Assembly (NCBI RefSeq): GCF_030403745.1 | Contig: NZ_JAQMWP010000021.1 | Coordinates: 92,061 to 156,060, forward strand | From: Streptomyces sp. S.PB5 | GTDB taxonomy: Bacteria; Actinomycetota; Actinomycetes; Streptomycetales; Streptomycetaceae | DNA length: 64,000 bases | Reading direction: 5' to 3' | Shown here: positions 8,530 to 16,483 of the stretch, in pieces | Layout of the letters: the number at the start of each line of letters is the position of its first letter | Position numbering within the stretch: position 1 is the stretch's first letter | Position numbers and translations under genes: made by a program | Notes under the pieces: generated by a model | Told to the model about the DNA's origin: nothing | The model's database searches: none | What the model saw: only the letters and a program-made list of their open reading frames with translations

Positions 8530-8727
8530 ATGAAGATCTCCGTCGACCATCCCCGCTGCGAAGGCCACGGCCTGTGCGCCGACCAGGCACCCGATATCTT
8601 CAGCCTGGACGACGACGCCGAACTCACCTACCGCTTCGAGGGGACCGACGTCCCCGACGAGCAGCAGCCCGCCGCCCGAGCGGCCGTCAACGCCTGCCCG
8701 GTCGCCGCCCTGCGAGTCCTGTCGTGA
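8530..8727 (+). CDS. 3Fe-4S-type ferredoxin for the adjacent P450
   Basis: 65 residues, the usual size of actinobacterial P450 ferredoxins. The cluster ligands are visible as CEGHGLC near residues 10-16 and the C-P pair in NACPVAAL near the C-terminus. A histidine stands where a fourth cysteine would be, typical of a [3Fe-4S] cluster. It passes electrons from the reductase encoded next, whose start overlaps this stop codon, to the P450 encoded 42 bp upstream. The overlap implies translational coupling. Confidence 0.9.
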   Translation: MKISVDHPRCEGHGLCADQAPDIFSLDDDAELTYRFEGTDVPDEQQPAARAAVNACPVAALRVLS

Positions 8728-9881
8728 CCACACCGCGCTCGGTGCTCATCGTCGGCGAGTCTCTCGCCGGCACCACCGCCGCCCGCCACCTGCGCACCCT
8801 CGGCCACACCGGACCCCTCACGATCATCGGCGCAGAGGAACACGGCGCCTGCTCGCGCCCGCCCCTGTCCAAAGCCGTTTTGAAAGACCCGGCCGCCGAC
8901 GACACTCTCGGCCTGGCCCTCGATGGATTGGACGCCGACGTCATCCGCTCGCCCGCCGTCACCGCCGACACCTGGCACCGCACCGTCACAACTGCCGACG
9001 GCCGCCAGGTCGGCTACGACGCGCTGATCATCGCCACCGGCGCCAGCGCCCACCGCCTCGCCGCCTCCGGGCAGCGGGGCGAACTCGTCCTGCGCACCCT
9101 CGACGACGCCCGCCAGCTCCGCGCCCGCCTGGCCAACGCCGGCTCGGCGATCGTGGTCGGCGCCGGCTTCCTCGGCATGGAGGTGGCCAGCGCCTGCGCC
9201 GCTCGCGGCATCCCGGTGACCGTCGTGGACACCGACCGGCCACTGGAACGCATCCTCGGCGACCACCTGTCCGCCGCGATCACCACACGAGCCTCAGCAC
9301 ACGGCATCCGCTTCGTACAGGCCACCGGCTTCGCCATTCTGACCGGCGACCCCGTGAGTGGGGTGGCCCTCCCCGACGGCACTGAGCTCACCGCGGACCT
9401 GGTGGTCACCTGCGCCGGAGAAGCACCTTGCGTCGGCTGGCTGGCAGGGACGGGCCTCGCCGACCGCCTCGGTGTCGGTATCGACGATGCCTGCGCCACC
9501 ACCGTGCCCGGCGTGTTCGCCGCCGGCGACGTCACCTACCTCCGCGGCGACGGCACACGGCCCGACCGGCGTGCGCCCTTCTGGTCCAACGCCGTCGCCC
9601 AGGGCAGGGCCGCAGCGGCCTCCGCCCTCGGTCTCCCACTGCCGGGACCAGCGCAGGACGACTACTTCTGGACTGAGGTCGCCGGTCTCAGCGTCAAGAT
9701 CGTCGGCCGTCTGCCGCTCCTCGGCGAACCGACCACGGTGCAGGGCAACATGACCGACGGACGCGCACTGCTGACCTGGAGCCATGCCGACGGCACGTCG
9801 ACGGCGGTCGCCTACGGACTGCGCAAACCGGTCGCCGCGCTACGGGCCTTGGCCGCAACGTCTTTGCCGCCGCCACCGTGA
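8724..9881 (+). CDS. NAD(P)H:ferredoxin reductase, FAD-dependent
   Basis: 385 residues of the pyridine nucleotide-disulphide oxidoreductase family (putidaredoxin-reductase type). It has an N-terminal FAD motif (LIVGESLAGTTAARHLR), the signature SRPPLSKAVL, ALIIATGAS, an NAD-binding motif (AIVVGAGFLGMEVASACAAR) and the FAD ribityl motif GVFAAGDVTY. The GTG start at 8724 overlaps the ferredoxin stop by four bases. A longer frame from 8574 would run over the ferredoxin gene. It closes a three-gene P450 system. The first G-x-G-x-x-G reads GESLAG, a mild variation. Confidence 0.85.
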   Translation: MTTPRSVLIVGESLAGTTAARHLRTLGHTGPLTIIGAEEHGACSRPPLSKAVLKDPAADDTLGLALDGLDADVIRSPAVTADTWHRTVTTADGRQVGYDALIIATGASAHRLAASGQRGELVLRTLDDARQLRARLANAGSAIVVGAGFLGMEVASACAARGIPVTVVDTDRPLERILGDHLSAAITTRASAHGIRFVQATGFAILTGDPVSGVALPDGTELTADLVVTCAGEAPCVGWLAGTGLADRLGVGIDDACATTVPGVFAAGDVTYLRGDGTRPDRRAPFWSNAVAQGRAAAASALGLPLPGPAQDDYFWTEVAGLSVKIVGRLPLLGEPTTVQGNMTDGRALLTWSHADGTSTAVAYGLRKPVAALRALAATSLPPPP

Positions 9882-10592
9882 CGGCGGCAGATGAGCGTCG
9901 CGACGTAAGGAAGCCACGGGCGTGGATATGGCCGGGGTGCTCTTCCGCGGCGCACCCGGCCGATCAACCGGGTCCCTGGGGACAAGCCCACCTTGATCCA
10001 GTACTACGCCTGCCGCGGCGGCTCAGGGAACTGGGCGAGAACCGCAACGAGGACCTGCTCGAAACCCTCGCCCTCGACGCCGCGGACACCTTCACCCAGG
10101 ACGAACTCGACTTCGCGCAAGTGCGGTTCCCCCCTGCCCAGCAGGCCGACTTCGACGCGCTCGGCCGGCTTCCGCAGACGCTCTGACCCATCCCCGAGCA
10201 GCGGGTGGCGCTGGCCACCGCGGCCATGCTCCGCCCGTTCACCAGCGAGCTCCCGCAGGACGCGCCGGGCGACCGGATGGCGAACCGGCCCCGCCCGAGC
10301 GTCGCGTCGGCGACCACGGCGGCGCCGACCCGCTGCCCGCCCTCGCCGCCCCATTCTGCCGGCGAGAGCCGCACTCGGGCTGCCCTGTTCGGCTCAACAC
10401 CAAGGACGCCTGTTCGCGGGCCTGGGCGCGAGCACCCTGCTGCTGGAGCAGATCAGAGTGACGTGCGGCGCCATATGACGGCCAGGATCGTCCGGCCTCT
10501 CCGTGCGCTGGGCGACCTCGACGTGGCCTGGCTGGTGCGGCGGCATCGTCCTGGACCGCGGTGTGGCCGAGTACCTGTCGGAATGAGCGGAG
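9882..10592 (+). other. About 700 bp of apparently degenerate sequence
   Basis: No convincing intact gene. A plus-strand stretch ending at 10186 reads LRELGENRNEDLLETLALDA and then a helical tail ending ALGRLPQTL. After its stop the reading continues as PEQRVALATAAMLRPFTSEL. This looks like a decayed coding sequence of a family I do not recognise. The rest shows no protein-like reading. Confidence 0.4.
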
Positions 10593-10757
10593 TCACCCCG
10601 CGACGACGGTCATCCGCTCGCTGATCTCGCGTGCCGTCCGCTGTACCTTCTGCGCGATCTCCGCCTCCGCCTCCGGGTACACCCGGGAGGCGAGGGCGGC
10701 CACGCTCACCGCTGCCACCACTTGCTCCTTCTCGTTGCGGACGGGTGCCGCGATGTC
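10593..10757 (-). pseudogene. IclR-family regulator, C-terminal fragment
   Basis: On the minus strand 54 codons read DIAAPVRNEKEQVVAAVSVA, then ALASRVYPEAEAEIAQKVQR and TAREISERMTVVAG before a stop at 10593. This matches the end of the effector-binding domain of IclR regulators (A-P-V-x-D/N, V-A-A-x-S-V, and the closing helix). Everything upstream is missing. At about 10755 the sequence changes into the oppositely oriented carotenoid-oxygenase fragment, so this is a deletion or rearrangement scar. Confidence 0.65.
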
Positions 10758-11097
10758 CGACGGACTGGCCCGCCACGACTACCTCCTCGACCACACCACC
10801 GTCGTCGAAGGACCGGACGGCCTCACCAGCCCCGGTGAACCGGTCTTCGTCGCCCGCGAGGACCCCCGCGGCGAGGACGACGGCTACTTGCTCTCGCTGT
10901 GGTGGAACCGGGCCACCGGCCTCAGCGAACTCCTGATCCACGACGCCGCAGACCTGCGCCGCGTCCCGCTGTGCCGGGTCAAGCTCCCCAGCCGGGTCCC
11001 GTTCGGCTTCCACGGAAGCTGGGCCGACCACCAGACCCTGGACAGGGCTGTCGCCGCGTGCCGGAATGGTCAGTGGCTGCCCCCAGCGGTCACGTGA
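10753..11097 (+). pseudogene. Carotenoid/lignostilbene oxygenase family, C-terminal fragment
   Basis: About 114 residues of the end of an RPE65/carotenoid cleavage dioxygenase-type enzyme. Visible are PGEPVFVAREDPRGEDDGYL, LSLWWNRATGLSELLIHDA and RVKLPSRVPFGFHGSW. The histidine of GFHGSW corresponds to the last of the four iron-binding histidines. Intact family members are about 450-500 residues, so at least three quarters is missing. Bacterial members include lignostilbene dioxygenases, which would fit the aromatic-catabolic surroundings. An in-frame ATG at 10753 could allow translation, but the product could not bind iron. Confidence 0.7.
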
Positions 11098-11335
11098 CCT
11101 CCGTACCGGCCCCGCAGGTCGGCAGGGAAACGCAGCCCTGACACCGGCATCCGCGGCGTGATCTGCCTCCGGACGCGGCCGGGTGGCCGCCACCGTCGTC
11201 GCCTGGTCCCGCGTTCGTAGGAAATGGTGACGGATTTCCCGACCGACCGCACGTACTGGGACGGTGCCGATGACAGCACGGTTGCGTCCCATGGCCATAC
11301 AGATCGGGGACGAACGTGAGGGCGGAGCTGTCGCC

Positions 11336-12064
11336 TCAGACGTCGCTGAGGCGCAGGCCGGCGTGGGCCTTGTAGCGGCGGTTCACCGAGATCAGGTTGG
11401 CGACCAGCGACTCCACTTGGTGGGCGTTGCGCAGTCTCCCGCCGTACACGCCGCGTGCGCCCGGGAGGCGTGAGGCGAGTGCCTGAACGGTGTCGGTGGC
11501 GGCGCGCTCATCGCCCAGGACGAGTACGTCGGTGTCGATTTTCTCGATCTGCCGGTCTTCCAGAGTGACGGCGGACAGGTGGTGAAATGCGGCGGTCACC
11601 CGGGAGTCGGGCAACAGTACGGCAGCCTGTTGGGCGGCGCTGCCCTCCTCAGGCCTGAGCGCGTAGGCGCCCCTCTTGTCGAAGCCGAGGGGGTTGACAC
11701 AGTCGATCACGATCTTGCCGACGAGTTCTGCGCGGAGCGTGGTCAGCAGCTCGGCATGCCCCTCCCAGGGGGTGGCGACGATCACCAGATCACTGTCGCG
11801 CGCGGTCGTGGCGTTGTCGGCGCCGCGGATGTCATTGCCGATGGCTGCTGCCGTGGAGGCGGCCCGGGCAGCGTTTCGCGAGCCGATGATGACCTGTTGG
11901 CCCGCGTCGGCGAGCCGGTAGGCGAGGCCGCGCCCCTGTGGGCCGGTTCCGCCGAGGATGCCGACGACCAGGCCGGACACGTCGGGGAGGCGATGGGGAT
12001 CGTTTCGAGTGGCTTCAGCGAGGGTGGGGGGACGGGTGCCGGCGGCTTCGTCGGGAGTCGTCAT
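11336..12064 (-). CDS. npdG: NADPH-dependent F420 reductase (Fno-type)
   Basis: 242 residues. An NADP-binding motif GLVVGILGGTGPQGRGLAYR begins near residue 30, followed by IIGSRNAARA, DLVIVATPWEGHAELL and VIDCVNPLGFD, all typical of F420:NADP oxidoreductases. The enzyme transfers hydride between NADPH and coenzyme F420. About 30 residues precede the Rossmann fold, slightly more than usual. It is the last gene of a leftward run: glutamine-synthetase-like ligase, P450, LLM oxidoreductase, then this. It would supply F420H2 for the LLM enzyme encoded 100 bp upstream. AAGGA precedes the start. Confidence 0.85.
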   Translation of the reverse strand: MTTPDEAAGTRPPTLAEATRNDPHRLPDVSGLVVGILGGTGPQGRGLAYRLADAGQQVIIGSRNAARAASTAAAIGNDIRGADNATTARDSDLVIVATPWEGHAELLTTLRAELVGKIVIDCVNPLGFDKRGAYALRPEEGSAAQQAAVLLPDSRVTAAFHHLSAVTLEDRQIEKIDTDVLVLGDERAATDTVQALASRLPGARGVYGGRLRNAHQVESLVANLISVNRRYKAHAGLRLSDV

Positions 12065-12164
12065 GCTGTGGTCCTTGGCTCGTTCGGTTCGTTCTTCTGC
12101 GGCCCGGTGCCGTTCGTCGCCGGCGGGCTGCTCGGGCCGCGATGCGGGACATCGGCCGGCGCCG

Positions 12165-13103
12165 TCAGGCGGTCAGGGACTCCACGCGGCGCATCACCTC
12201 GCGGCAGAACGCGCCCACCCCGTTGGGGTCGTCGGTGAACTGCGAGGGCTTGACGCAGAAGGTGGTGAATCCCTGGGTCATCTGCTCGGGGATGGCCTCG
12301 AGGGCCTGTGCAAGGTCGGCGCAGGAGTTGTCGTCGGGGAACACGGCACGGGTGCTGCCGATCATCTCCAGGTCGGCGATGTCGCGGCCCGCGGCGGCCA
12401 TCGTGGTCTTCAGCGTCTGCATCTGCTCGGGCGTCACCTTGCCCAGCGGGTTGAAGGCATGGCCGTACCGGACGATCCTGCGGACCATCGCGTCGTGCAT
12501 GCCCGCGCCACCGAAGCACAGTCGAGGGCCGTCCGGGCGGTAGGCCTTGGGCTCGAAGTAGACGTCCTGGAAGGTGTAGTACTCGCTCTCGTGAGACACG
12601 GGGGAGGGGCCCCACAGCTTCGCCCAGATGTCCAGGTGCTCGTCGAGGAGCTTCCCGCGCCGGGAGAACGGGACGCCTAGTGCCGCGTACTCGTCGCGGC
12701 TCCAGCTGACGTTGGGCAGCACCATCAGACGGCCCTGGGAGAGAAGGTCGAGGGTGCCGAGCTCGCGGGCCAGGAGCAAGGGGTGGCGCAAGGGAGCGAT
12801 GACCGCCGACGCGGCCAGGCGCACCCGATTGGTGACAGCGGCGATCGCGCTGAGCAGCATGAGCGAGTTGGGCCATGGAGTGTGGGGGTCCTGGTTGCCG
12901 GGCAGGGCGTAGTCGCGGGGGTTGCCCATCACGCCGCCTGCTCCGGCGTCGGGGCCGAGCACGATGTGTTCGCTGATCATGACGGAGTCGAATCCGGCGT
13001 CCTCGGCCTCGCGGGCCCAGCGGATCACGGTCGGCAGGTCCGCGCGACCTGCGGTCATGGTCCAGTTCTCGCTCAGGACGAGCTGCATGCGGGGAGTGGT
13101 CAT
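12165..13103 (-). CDS. LLM-class F420-dependent oxidoreductase
   Basis: 312 residues of the luciferase-like TIM-barrel family. The N-terminal region has AREAEDAGFDSVMISEHIVL, followed by AAVTNRVRLAASAVIAPLRH, ARELGTLDLLSQGRLMV and WSRDEYAALGVPFSRRGKLL, all conserved family landmarks. The order and spacing fit F420-dependent rather than FMN-dependent members, and an F420 reductase gene follows directly. The substrate is unknown. In this operon it could reduce or oxidise an intermediate of the amine pathway. GAAGGAT lies eight bases before the ATG. A gap of 116 bp separates it from the P450 gene upstream. Confidence 0.8.
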   Translation of the reverse strand: MTTPRMQLVLSENWTMTAGRADLPTVIRWAREAEDAGFDSVMISEHIVLGPDAGAGGVMGNPRDYALPGNQDPHTPWPNSLMLLSAIAAVTNRVRLAASAVIAPLRHPLLLARELGTLDLLSQGRLMVLPNVSWSRDEYAALGVPFSRRGKLLDEHLDIWAKLWGPSPVSHESEYYTFQDVYFEPKAYRPDGPRLCFGGAGMHDAMVRRIVRYGHAFNPLGKVTPEQMQTLKTTMAAAGRDIADLEMIGSTRAVFPDDNSCADLAQALEAIPEQMTQGFTTFCVKPSQFTDDPNGVGAFCREVMRRVESLTA

Positions 13104-13219
13104 CGTGGCGATCCTTCAGGCGAAGTGTGTGTGGGCAGACCTGAGGCCCGGCCGCTCGATCGGGTCGGCGGCGCGCCGGCGGTCGCATCCGTCTGGACGG
13201 CTCGTCAGGCGGTCAGCGG

Positions 13220-14542
13220 TCAGGCGAGGGTGACCTCGACGGGCAGCTTCTTGATGCCGTTGACGAAGTTGGACCGGACGCGGGGGATGTCACCGGCCAG
13301 GCGGATGGCGGCCAGGCGCGGGATAAGTTCCTCGAACATGATGCGGATCTCGGTGCGGGCGAGGAGGTTGCCGAGGCAGAGGTGGGGACCGCCCTTGCCG
13401 AAGGTGACGTGGTCGTTGTCGCGTCGGGTGACGTCGAAGTCGTAGGGGTTGCCGAAGACCTCCTCGTCGCGGTTGCCGGATGCGAACCACATGACGACCT
13501 TGTCGCCCTCCCTGATCTCCTTGCCGCCGAGCTCGACATCCCGGGTCGCGGTGCGCCGGAAGTGGTACACCGGTGACGCCCAGCGCAGGAACTCCTCCAC
13601 CGCCGTGGGGATGAGGGACGGGTCCTGCTGGAGGCGGGCCAGCTGCTCCGGGTGCTGGAGCAGGGCCAGCATCGAGTGAGTGATGGTGTGGCGGGTCGTC
13701 TCGTTGCCGGCGACGACCAGGAGCAGGAAGTAGTTGTCGAAGTCCTGCGCGGACAGCGGGACGCCGTCGCGGGGGGCTTCGTTGACGAGACGGGAGACGA
13801 GGTCGGTGCCGCCTGCGCCGCGCCGTTGCCGGGCCAGTTCCCGTCCGTATGCGAACACCTCCAGGGAGGCGGGGGAACGGAAGGGCAGGTCGCGGTACTT
13901 CTCGCTCTCCTCGCTGTGCAGGAGGACGTCGGCGTAGTCGGGATCAGTGTTGCCGATGATGCGGTTGCCCCAGTCGATGAGCTGCTGGTTGTCCTCCGGG
14001 GGCACGTCGAGGAGGCGGGCGAGGACGTTGATCGGGAAGTCGGCGGACACTTCCTTGACGAAGTCGAAGGTGCCTTTGGACAGGGCCGCGTCCAATGTGG
14101 TCGCGGTCAGGCCGCGCAGGAAGTCGGCGTAGCTGTTGATGACGGAGGCGCCGAACTGGCGCTGGAGCAGCCTGCGCAGGGCGCGGTGGCGGACGCCGTC
14201 CAGTTCGAGGATGGAGGCGCGCTTCTTGATCTGGTCGTCGTCGACTTCTTCGAGGTTGACGAACTTCGTGGAGGTGAAGGTCTCCGGGTCGCGGTCGACG
14301 GTGGCGATGTCGGAGTGCCGGGTCACCGCCCAGAAGCCGGAGTTGGGCGCCTCCTCGGGCGTCCAGTGGACCGGGTCCTCGTGGCGCAGGGTGTGGAACA
14401 TGCGCCAGGGTTTGGCCGGGTCGGTGAAGTTGTCGAGGTCGGCGAGGTTCACCTCGTCCAGCGGGAGGGGCTCGGCGAGGCGCTCGCGCAGCTCGGCAGC
14501 GGTGGTGGGGGTGGGGGCGGCGGGCACGGCGGGGCTGGTCAT
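13220..14542 (-). CDS. Cytochrome P450 of the amine/aromatic cluster
   Basis: 440 residues. The heme loop is TFGKGGPHLCLGNLLAR, the I-helix LLLVVAGNETTRHTITHSML and the ExxR region AVEEFLRWASP. The ending GDIPRVRSNFVNGIKKLPVE is typical of the CYP125/CYP124/CYP188-like group. The start at 14542 is chosen because GGAG lies upstream and the frame before it belongs to the neighbouring gene. It follows the glutamine-synthetase-like gene by 35 bp. The likely ferredoxin and reductase are encoded divergently at 16.3-17.7 kb under a matching operator. In mycobacteria, P450s linked to glutamine-synthetase-like genes act on cyclic secondary amines, so N-dealkylation or C-hydroxylation of an amine is possible. 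Confidence 0.85.
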   Translation of the reverse strand: MTSPAVPAAPTPTTAAELRERLAEPLPLDEVNLADLDNFTDPAKPWRMFHTLRHEDPVHWTPEEAPNSGFWAVTRHSDIATVDRDPETFTSTKFVNLEEVDDDQIKKRASILELDGVRHRALRRLLQRQFGASVINSYADFLRGLTATTLDAALSKGTFDFVKEVSADFPINVLARLLDVPPEDNQQLIDWGNRIIGNTDPDYADVLLHSEESEKYRDLPFRSPASLEVFAYGRELARQRRGAGGTDLVSRLVNEAPRDGVPLSAQDFDNYFLLLVVAGNETTRHTITHSMLALLQHPEQLARLQQDPSLIPTAVEEFLRWASPVYHFRRTATRDVELGGKEIREGDKVVMWFASGNRDEEVFGNPYDFDVTRRDNDHVTFGKGGPHLCLGNLLARTEIRIMFEELIPRLAAIRLAGDIPRVRSNFVNGIKKLPVEVTLA

Positions 14543-14577
14543 AGTGGTGGATCTCCTGGTCGAGGGCTTCGCAGGGC

Positions 14578-15933
14578 TCACAGGTGGTAGGCGTACTCGG
14601 TGAACTCCCAGTCGGTGACATGCCGTGCGAAGCGTTCGATCTCGTCCCGTTTGTAGGTGAGGAACGAGGTGGTGAAGCCCTTGCCGAGCAGGTCGGTCAG
14701 GGCGGTGTCCGCTTCCAGGGCGTCCAGTGCGGCCGCGAGGCTCGTCGGCAGAACGGCGGAGCGGGCGGTGTCGTAGCCGTAGCCCTCCAGCGGGGCGGGC
14801 GGCTCCTCGCCGGCCCGGATGCCGAGCAGGGCGGCGGCGATGGTGCCGGCGATCAGCAGGTACGGATTGGCGCTGGCGTCCCCGAGCCGCAGTTCGAGGC
14901 GGGCGCCCGAGCCGCGCTCGGGTGGGATGCGGACCATGGCGCTGCGGTTGTCGAGCCCCCAGTCGATCAGCCAGGGCGCGAGGGTGTCCGGGCCGAAGCG
15001 CTTGTAGGAGTTGACCGTCGGGTTGGCCAGGGCGGCCAGGGCGGGGGCATGGGTGAGGATGCCGGCGAGGGCGTGCCGGGCGGTTGCCGAGAGGCCGTGG
15101 TCGCCGGACGGGTCGTCGAAGGCGTTGCCGCCCTCGGCGTCCTCGCAGGAGAAGTGCAGGTGGAAGCCGGAGCCGCCGGCGTCCGCGAAGGGCTTGGCCA
15201 TGAAGGTGGCGAGGTTGCCCTCGGCGCGGGCCAGTTCCTTGACGGCGGCCTTGAAACGGAAGGCGCGGTCGGCCGCGTCCAGAGCGGCGGAGTGGGTCAG
15301 GTTGATCTCGTACTGGCCACCGTCGAACTCGTGGTTGCCGGTGACCACTCCGAGCCCCAGGTCCCGCAGCGAGCGCAGGGTGCGCAGCAGGTGGTTGCCG
15401 GGGTCGGCGCGCAGCCCGGCGGTGTAGACGGCGCCGGTGGTCTCCGGGGCGCGCCGCCAGCCTGTGGAGGTGCCGGGGGCGGGCTCCAGCAGGAAGTACT
15501 CCAGCTCGGGTCCGACGACCGGGCACAGCCCTTGGTCCTGACATCGGGTCAGGACGGCGCGCAGCAGGTCGCGCGGTGACTCGGCAGCCGGCTGCCCTGT
15601 GGCGGGCTCGGTGACCTCGCCGAGGCACGTGGCGACTCCCGGCTCCCAGGGCAGCGTCGACAGTGTGTCGAGGTCCGGCCGTACGGCGATGTCGGGCAGC
15701 CCCGCGTCCAGGCCGCCCGCGACCGGCACGACGTCGCCCTGCGGGGTGGTGTGGTAGACGGCCTTGCAGAAGGCAAGGCCGTGTGCGGCGGCCGCGGGCA
15801 GGTGGTCGAGCAGGACGTCGCGGGCGCGATCGGTGCCGATGAGGTCGGGATAGACGACCCGGACCACGTCGATGCCTTCGGCGGCGAGCCGTTCCATGTG
15901 CCGGCGGACGTCTGGGGTGTCGGAAGTGCTCAC
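14578..15933 (-). CDS. Glutamine-synthetase-like ligase (probable gamma-glutamyl-amine synthetase)
   Basis: 451 residues of the GlnA fold. Motifs present include VVGPELEYFLLEP (metal-binding E-x-E), a gamma-phosphate/glutamate region NHEFDGGQYEINLTH, SGFHLHFSC, LANPTVNSYKRFG and RLELRLGDASANPYLLIAGT. The N-terminal beta-grasp part (VRVVYPDLIGTDRARDVLL) replaces the usual W-F-D-x-P-G and indicates a catabolic relative (PuuA/IpuC/GlnA3 type) that glutamylates amines rather than ammonia. With the PuuC-like dehydrogenase and PuuD-like hydrolase at 24.8-27 kb it could start a gamma-glutamylated amine pathway. GTG 15933 has AAGGAG eight bases upstream. A copy of the shared operator lies in its promoter at 16052. 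Confidence 0.8.
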   Translation of the reverse strand: MSTSDTPDVRRHMERLAAEGIDVVRVVYPDLIGTDRARDVLLDHLPAAAAHGLAFCKAVYHTTPQGDVVPVAGGLDAGLPDIAVRPDLDTLSTLPWEPGVATCLGEVTEPATGQPAAESPRDLLRAVLTRCQDQGLCPVVGPELEYFLLEPAPGTSTGWRRAPETTGAVYTAGLRADPGNHLLRTLRSLRDLGLGVVTGNHEFDGGQYEINLTHSAALDAADRAFRFKAAVKELARAEGNLATFMAKPFADAGGSGFHLHFSCEDAEGGNAFDDPSGDHGLSATARHALAGILTHAPALAALANPTVNSYKRFGPDTLAPWLIDWGLDNRSAMVRIPPERGSGARLELRLGDASANPYLLIAGTIAAALLGIRAGEEPPAPLEGYGYDTARSAVLPTSLAAALDALEADTALTDLLGKGFTTSFLTYKRDEIERFARHVTDWEFTEYAYHL

Positions 15934-16051
15934 CGGGATCTCCTTGGGCCGAAGGGTGGGGACATCCCGCTCCCGTGCACTGCGGCCCCGGGGGGGGCGG
16001 GGGCGAAGGACGGGAGCCGGGGTGCGGAGGGGAGAGCTGCCCCCGGGGTAG

Positions 16052-16095
16052 TCGTTTGGGGTCGAACGATATGGACGGCCGTTGTCGTTCCGCAA
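16052..16095 (-). promoter_or_regulatory. Promoter with shared 19-bp operator, glutamine-synthetase-like operon
   Basis: On the minus strand a -35 TTGCGG (16090-16095) and a -10 TATCGT (16066-16071) are separated by 18 bp. The operator at 16052-16070 reads TCGTTTGGGGTCGAACGAT on the plus strand and overlaps the -10. The hexamers are identical to those before the aldehyde dehydrogenase gene at 24767. The start codon is 119 bp further on. Confidence 0.6.
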
Positions 16096-16132
16096 GGGGG
16101 TGGTCGTAAAAAATTATCCACTCGGACAGGTA

Positions 16133-16178
16133 TTGACCCCGGATGAGGCCGCTCCTATCTTGTTTGGAGCCAAACGAG
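16133..16178 (+). promoter_or_regulatory. Promoter with shared 19-bp operator, ferredoxin/hpa-like operon
   Basis: A -35 TTGACC (16133-16138) and -10 TATCTT (16156-16161) stand 17 bp apart. The inverted repeat TTGTTTGGAGCCAAACGAG occupies 16160-16178, covering the end of the -10 and the expected transcription start. A bound repressor would block the promoter. A leader of about 110 bp follows before the ferredoxin gene. Confidence 0.65.
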
Positions 16179-16289
16179 TAAGGGGTGCGGATCCCGTAAC
16201 CCTTTGGCCGGGGCCCGGCCCGACAGTGGTCGGGCCCCTCTCCTTCTCCCTTCCCCTGCTCCGACCCCACGCCTTCGGGAGGACCGGCC

Positions 16290-16478
16290 ATGAAGGTCGT
16301 CGTCGACATGAACAAGTGCCAGGACCACGGCCAGTGCGTCTTCGCCGCCCCCGATGTCTTCTCGATGGACGGCGACGGGCACCTGGTGTACATCTCCGAC
16401 CCGGACGACACGCTGCGCGACGAGGTAGAGGAAGCCGCGGACGTGTGTCCGCTGCAGGCGATCCGGATCGAGGGCTGA
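16290..16478 (+). CDS. 3Fe-4S-type ferredoxin
   Basis: 62 residues. The cluster ligands are CQDHGQC near residues 10-16 and the C-P pair of ADVCPLQAI near residue 56, with histidine in place of the second cysteine as in P450 ferredoxins. The acidic middle (SDPDDTLRDEVEEAAD) is typical. It is the first gene of the rightward operon, five bases before a reductase gene, and lies divergent from the P450 operon it most likely serves. GGGAGG is about seven bases before the start. Confidence 0.9.
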   Translation: MKVVVDMNKCQDHGQCVFAAPDVFSMDGDGHLVYISDPDDTLRDEVEEAADVCPLQAIRIEG

Positions 16479-16483
16479 GCCCC

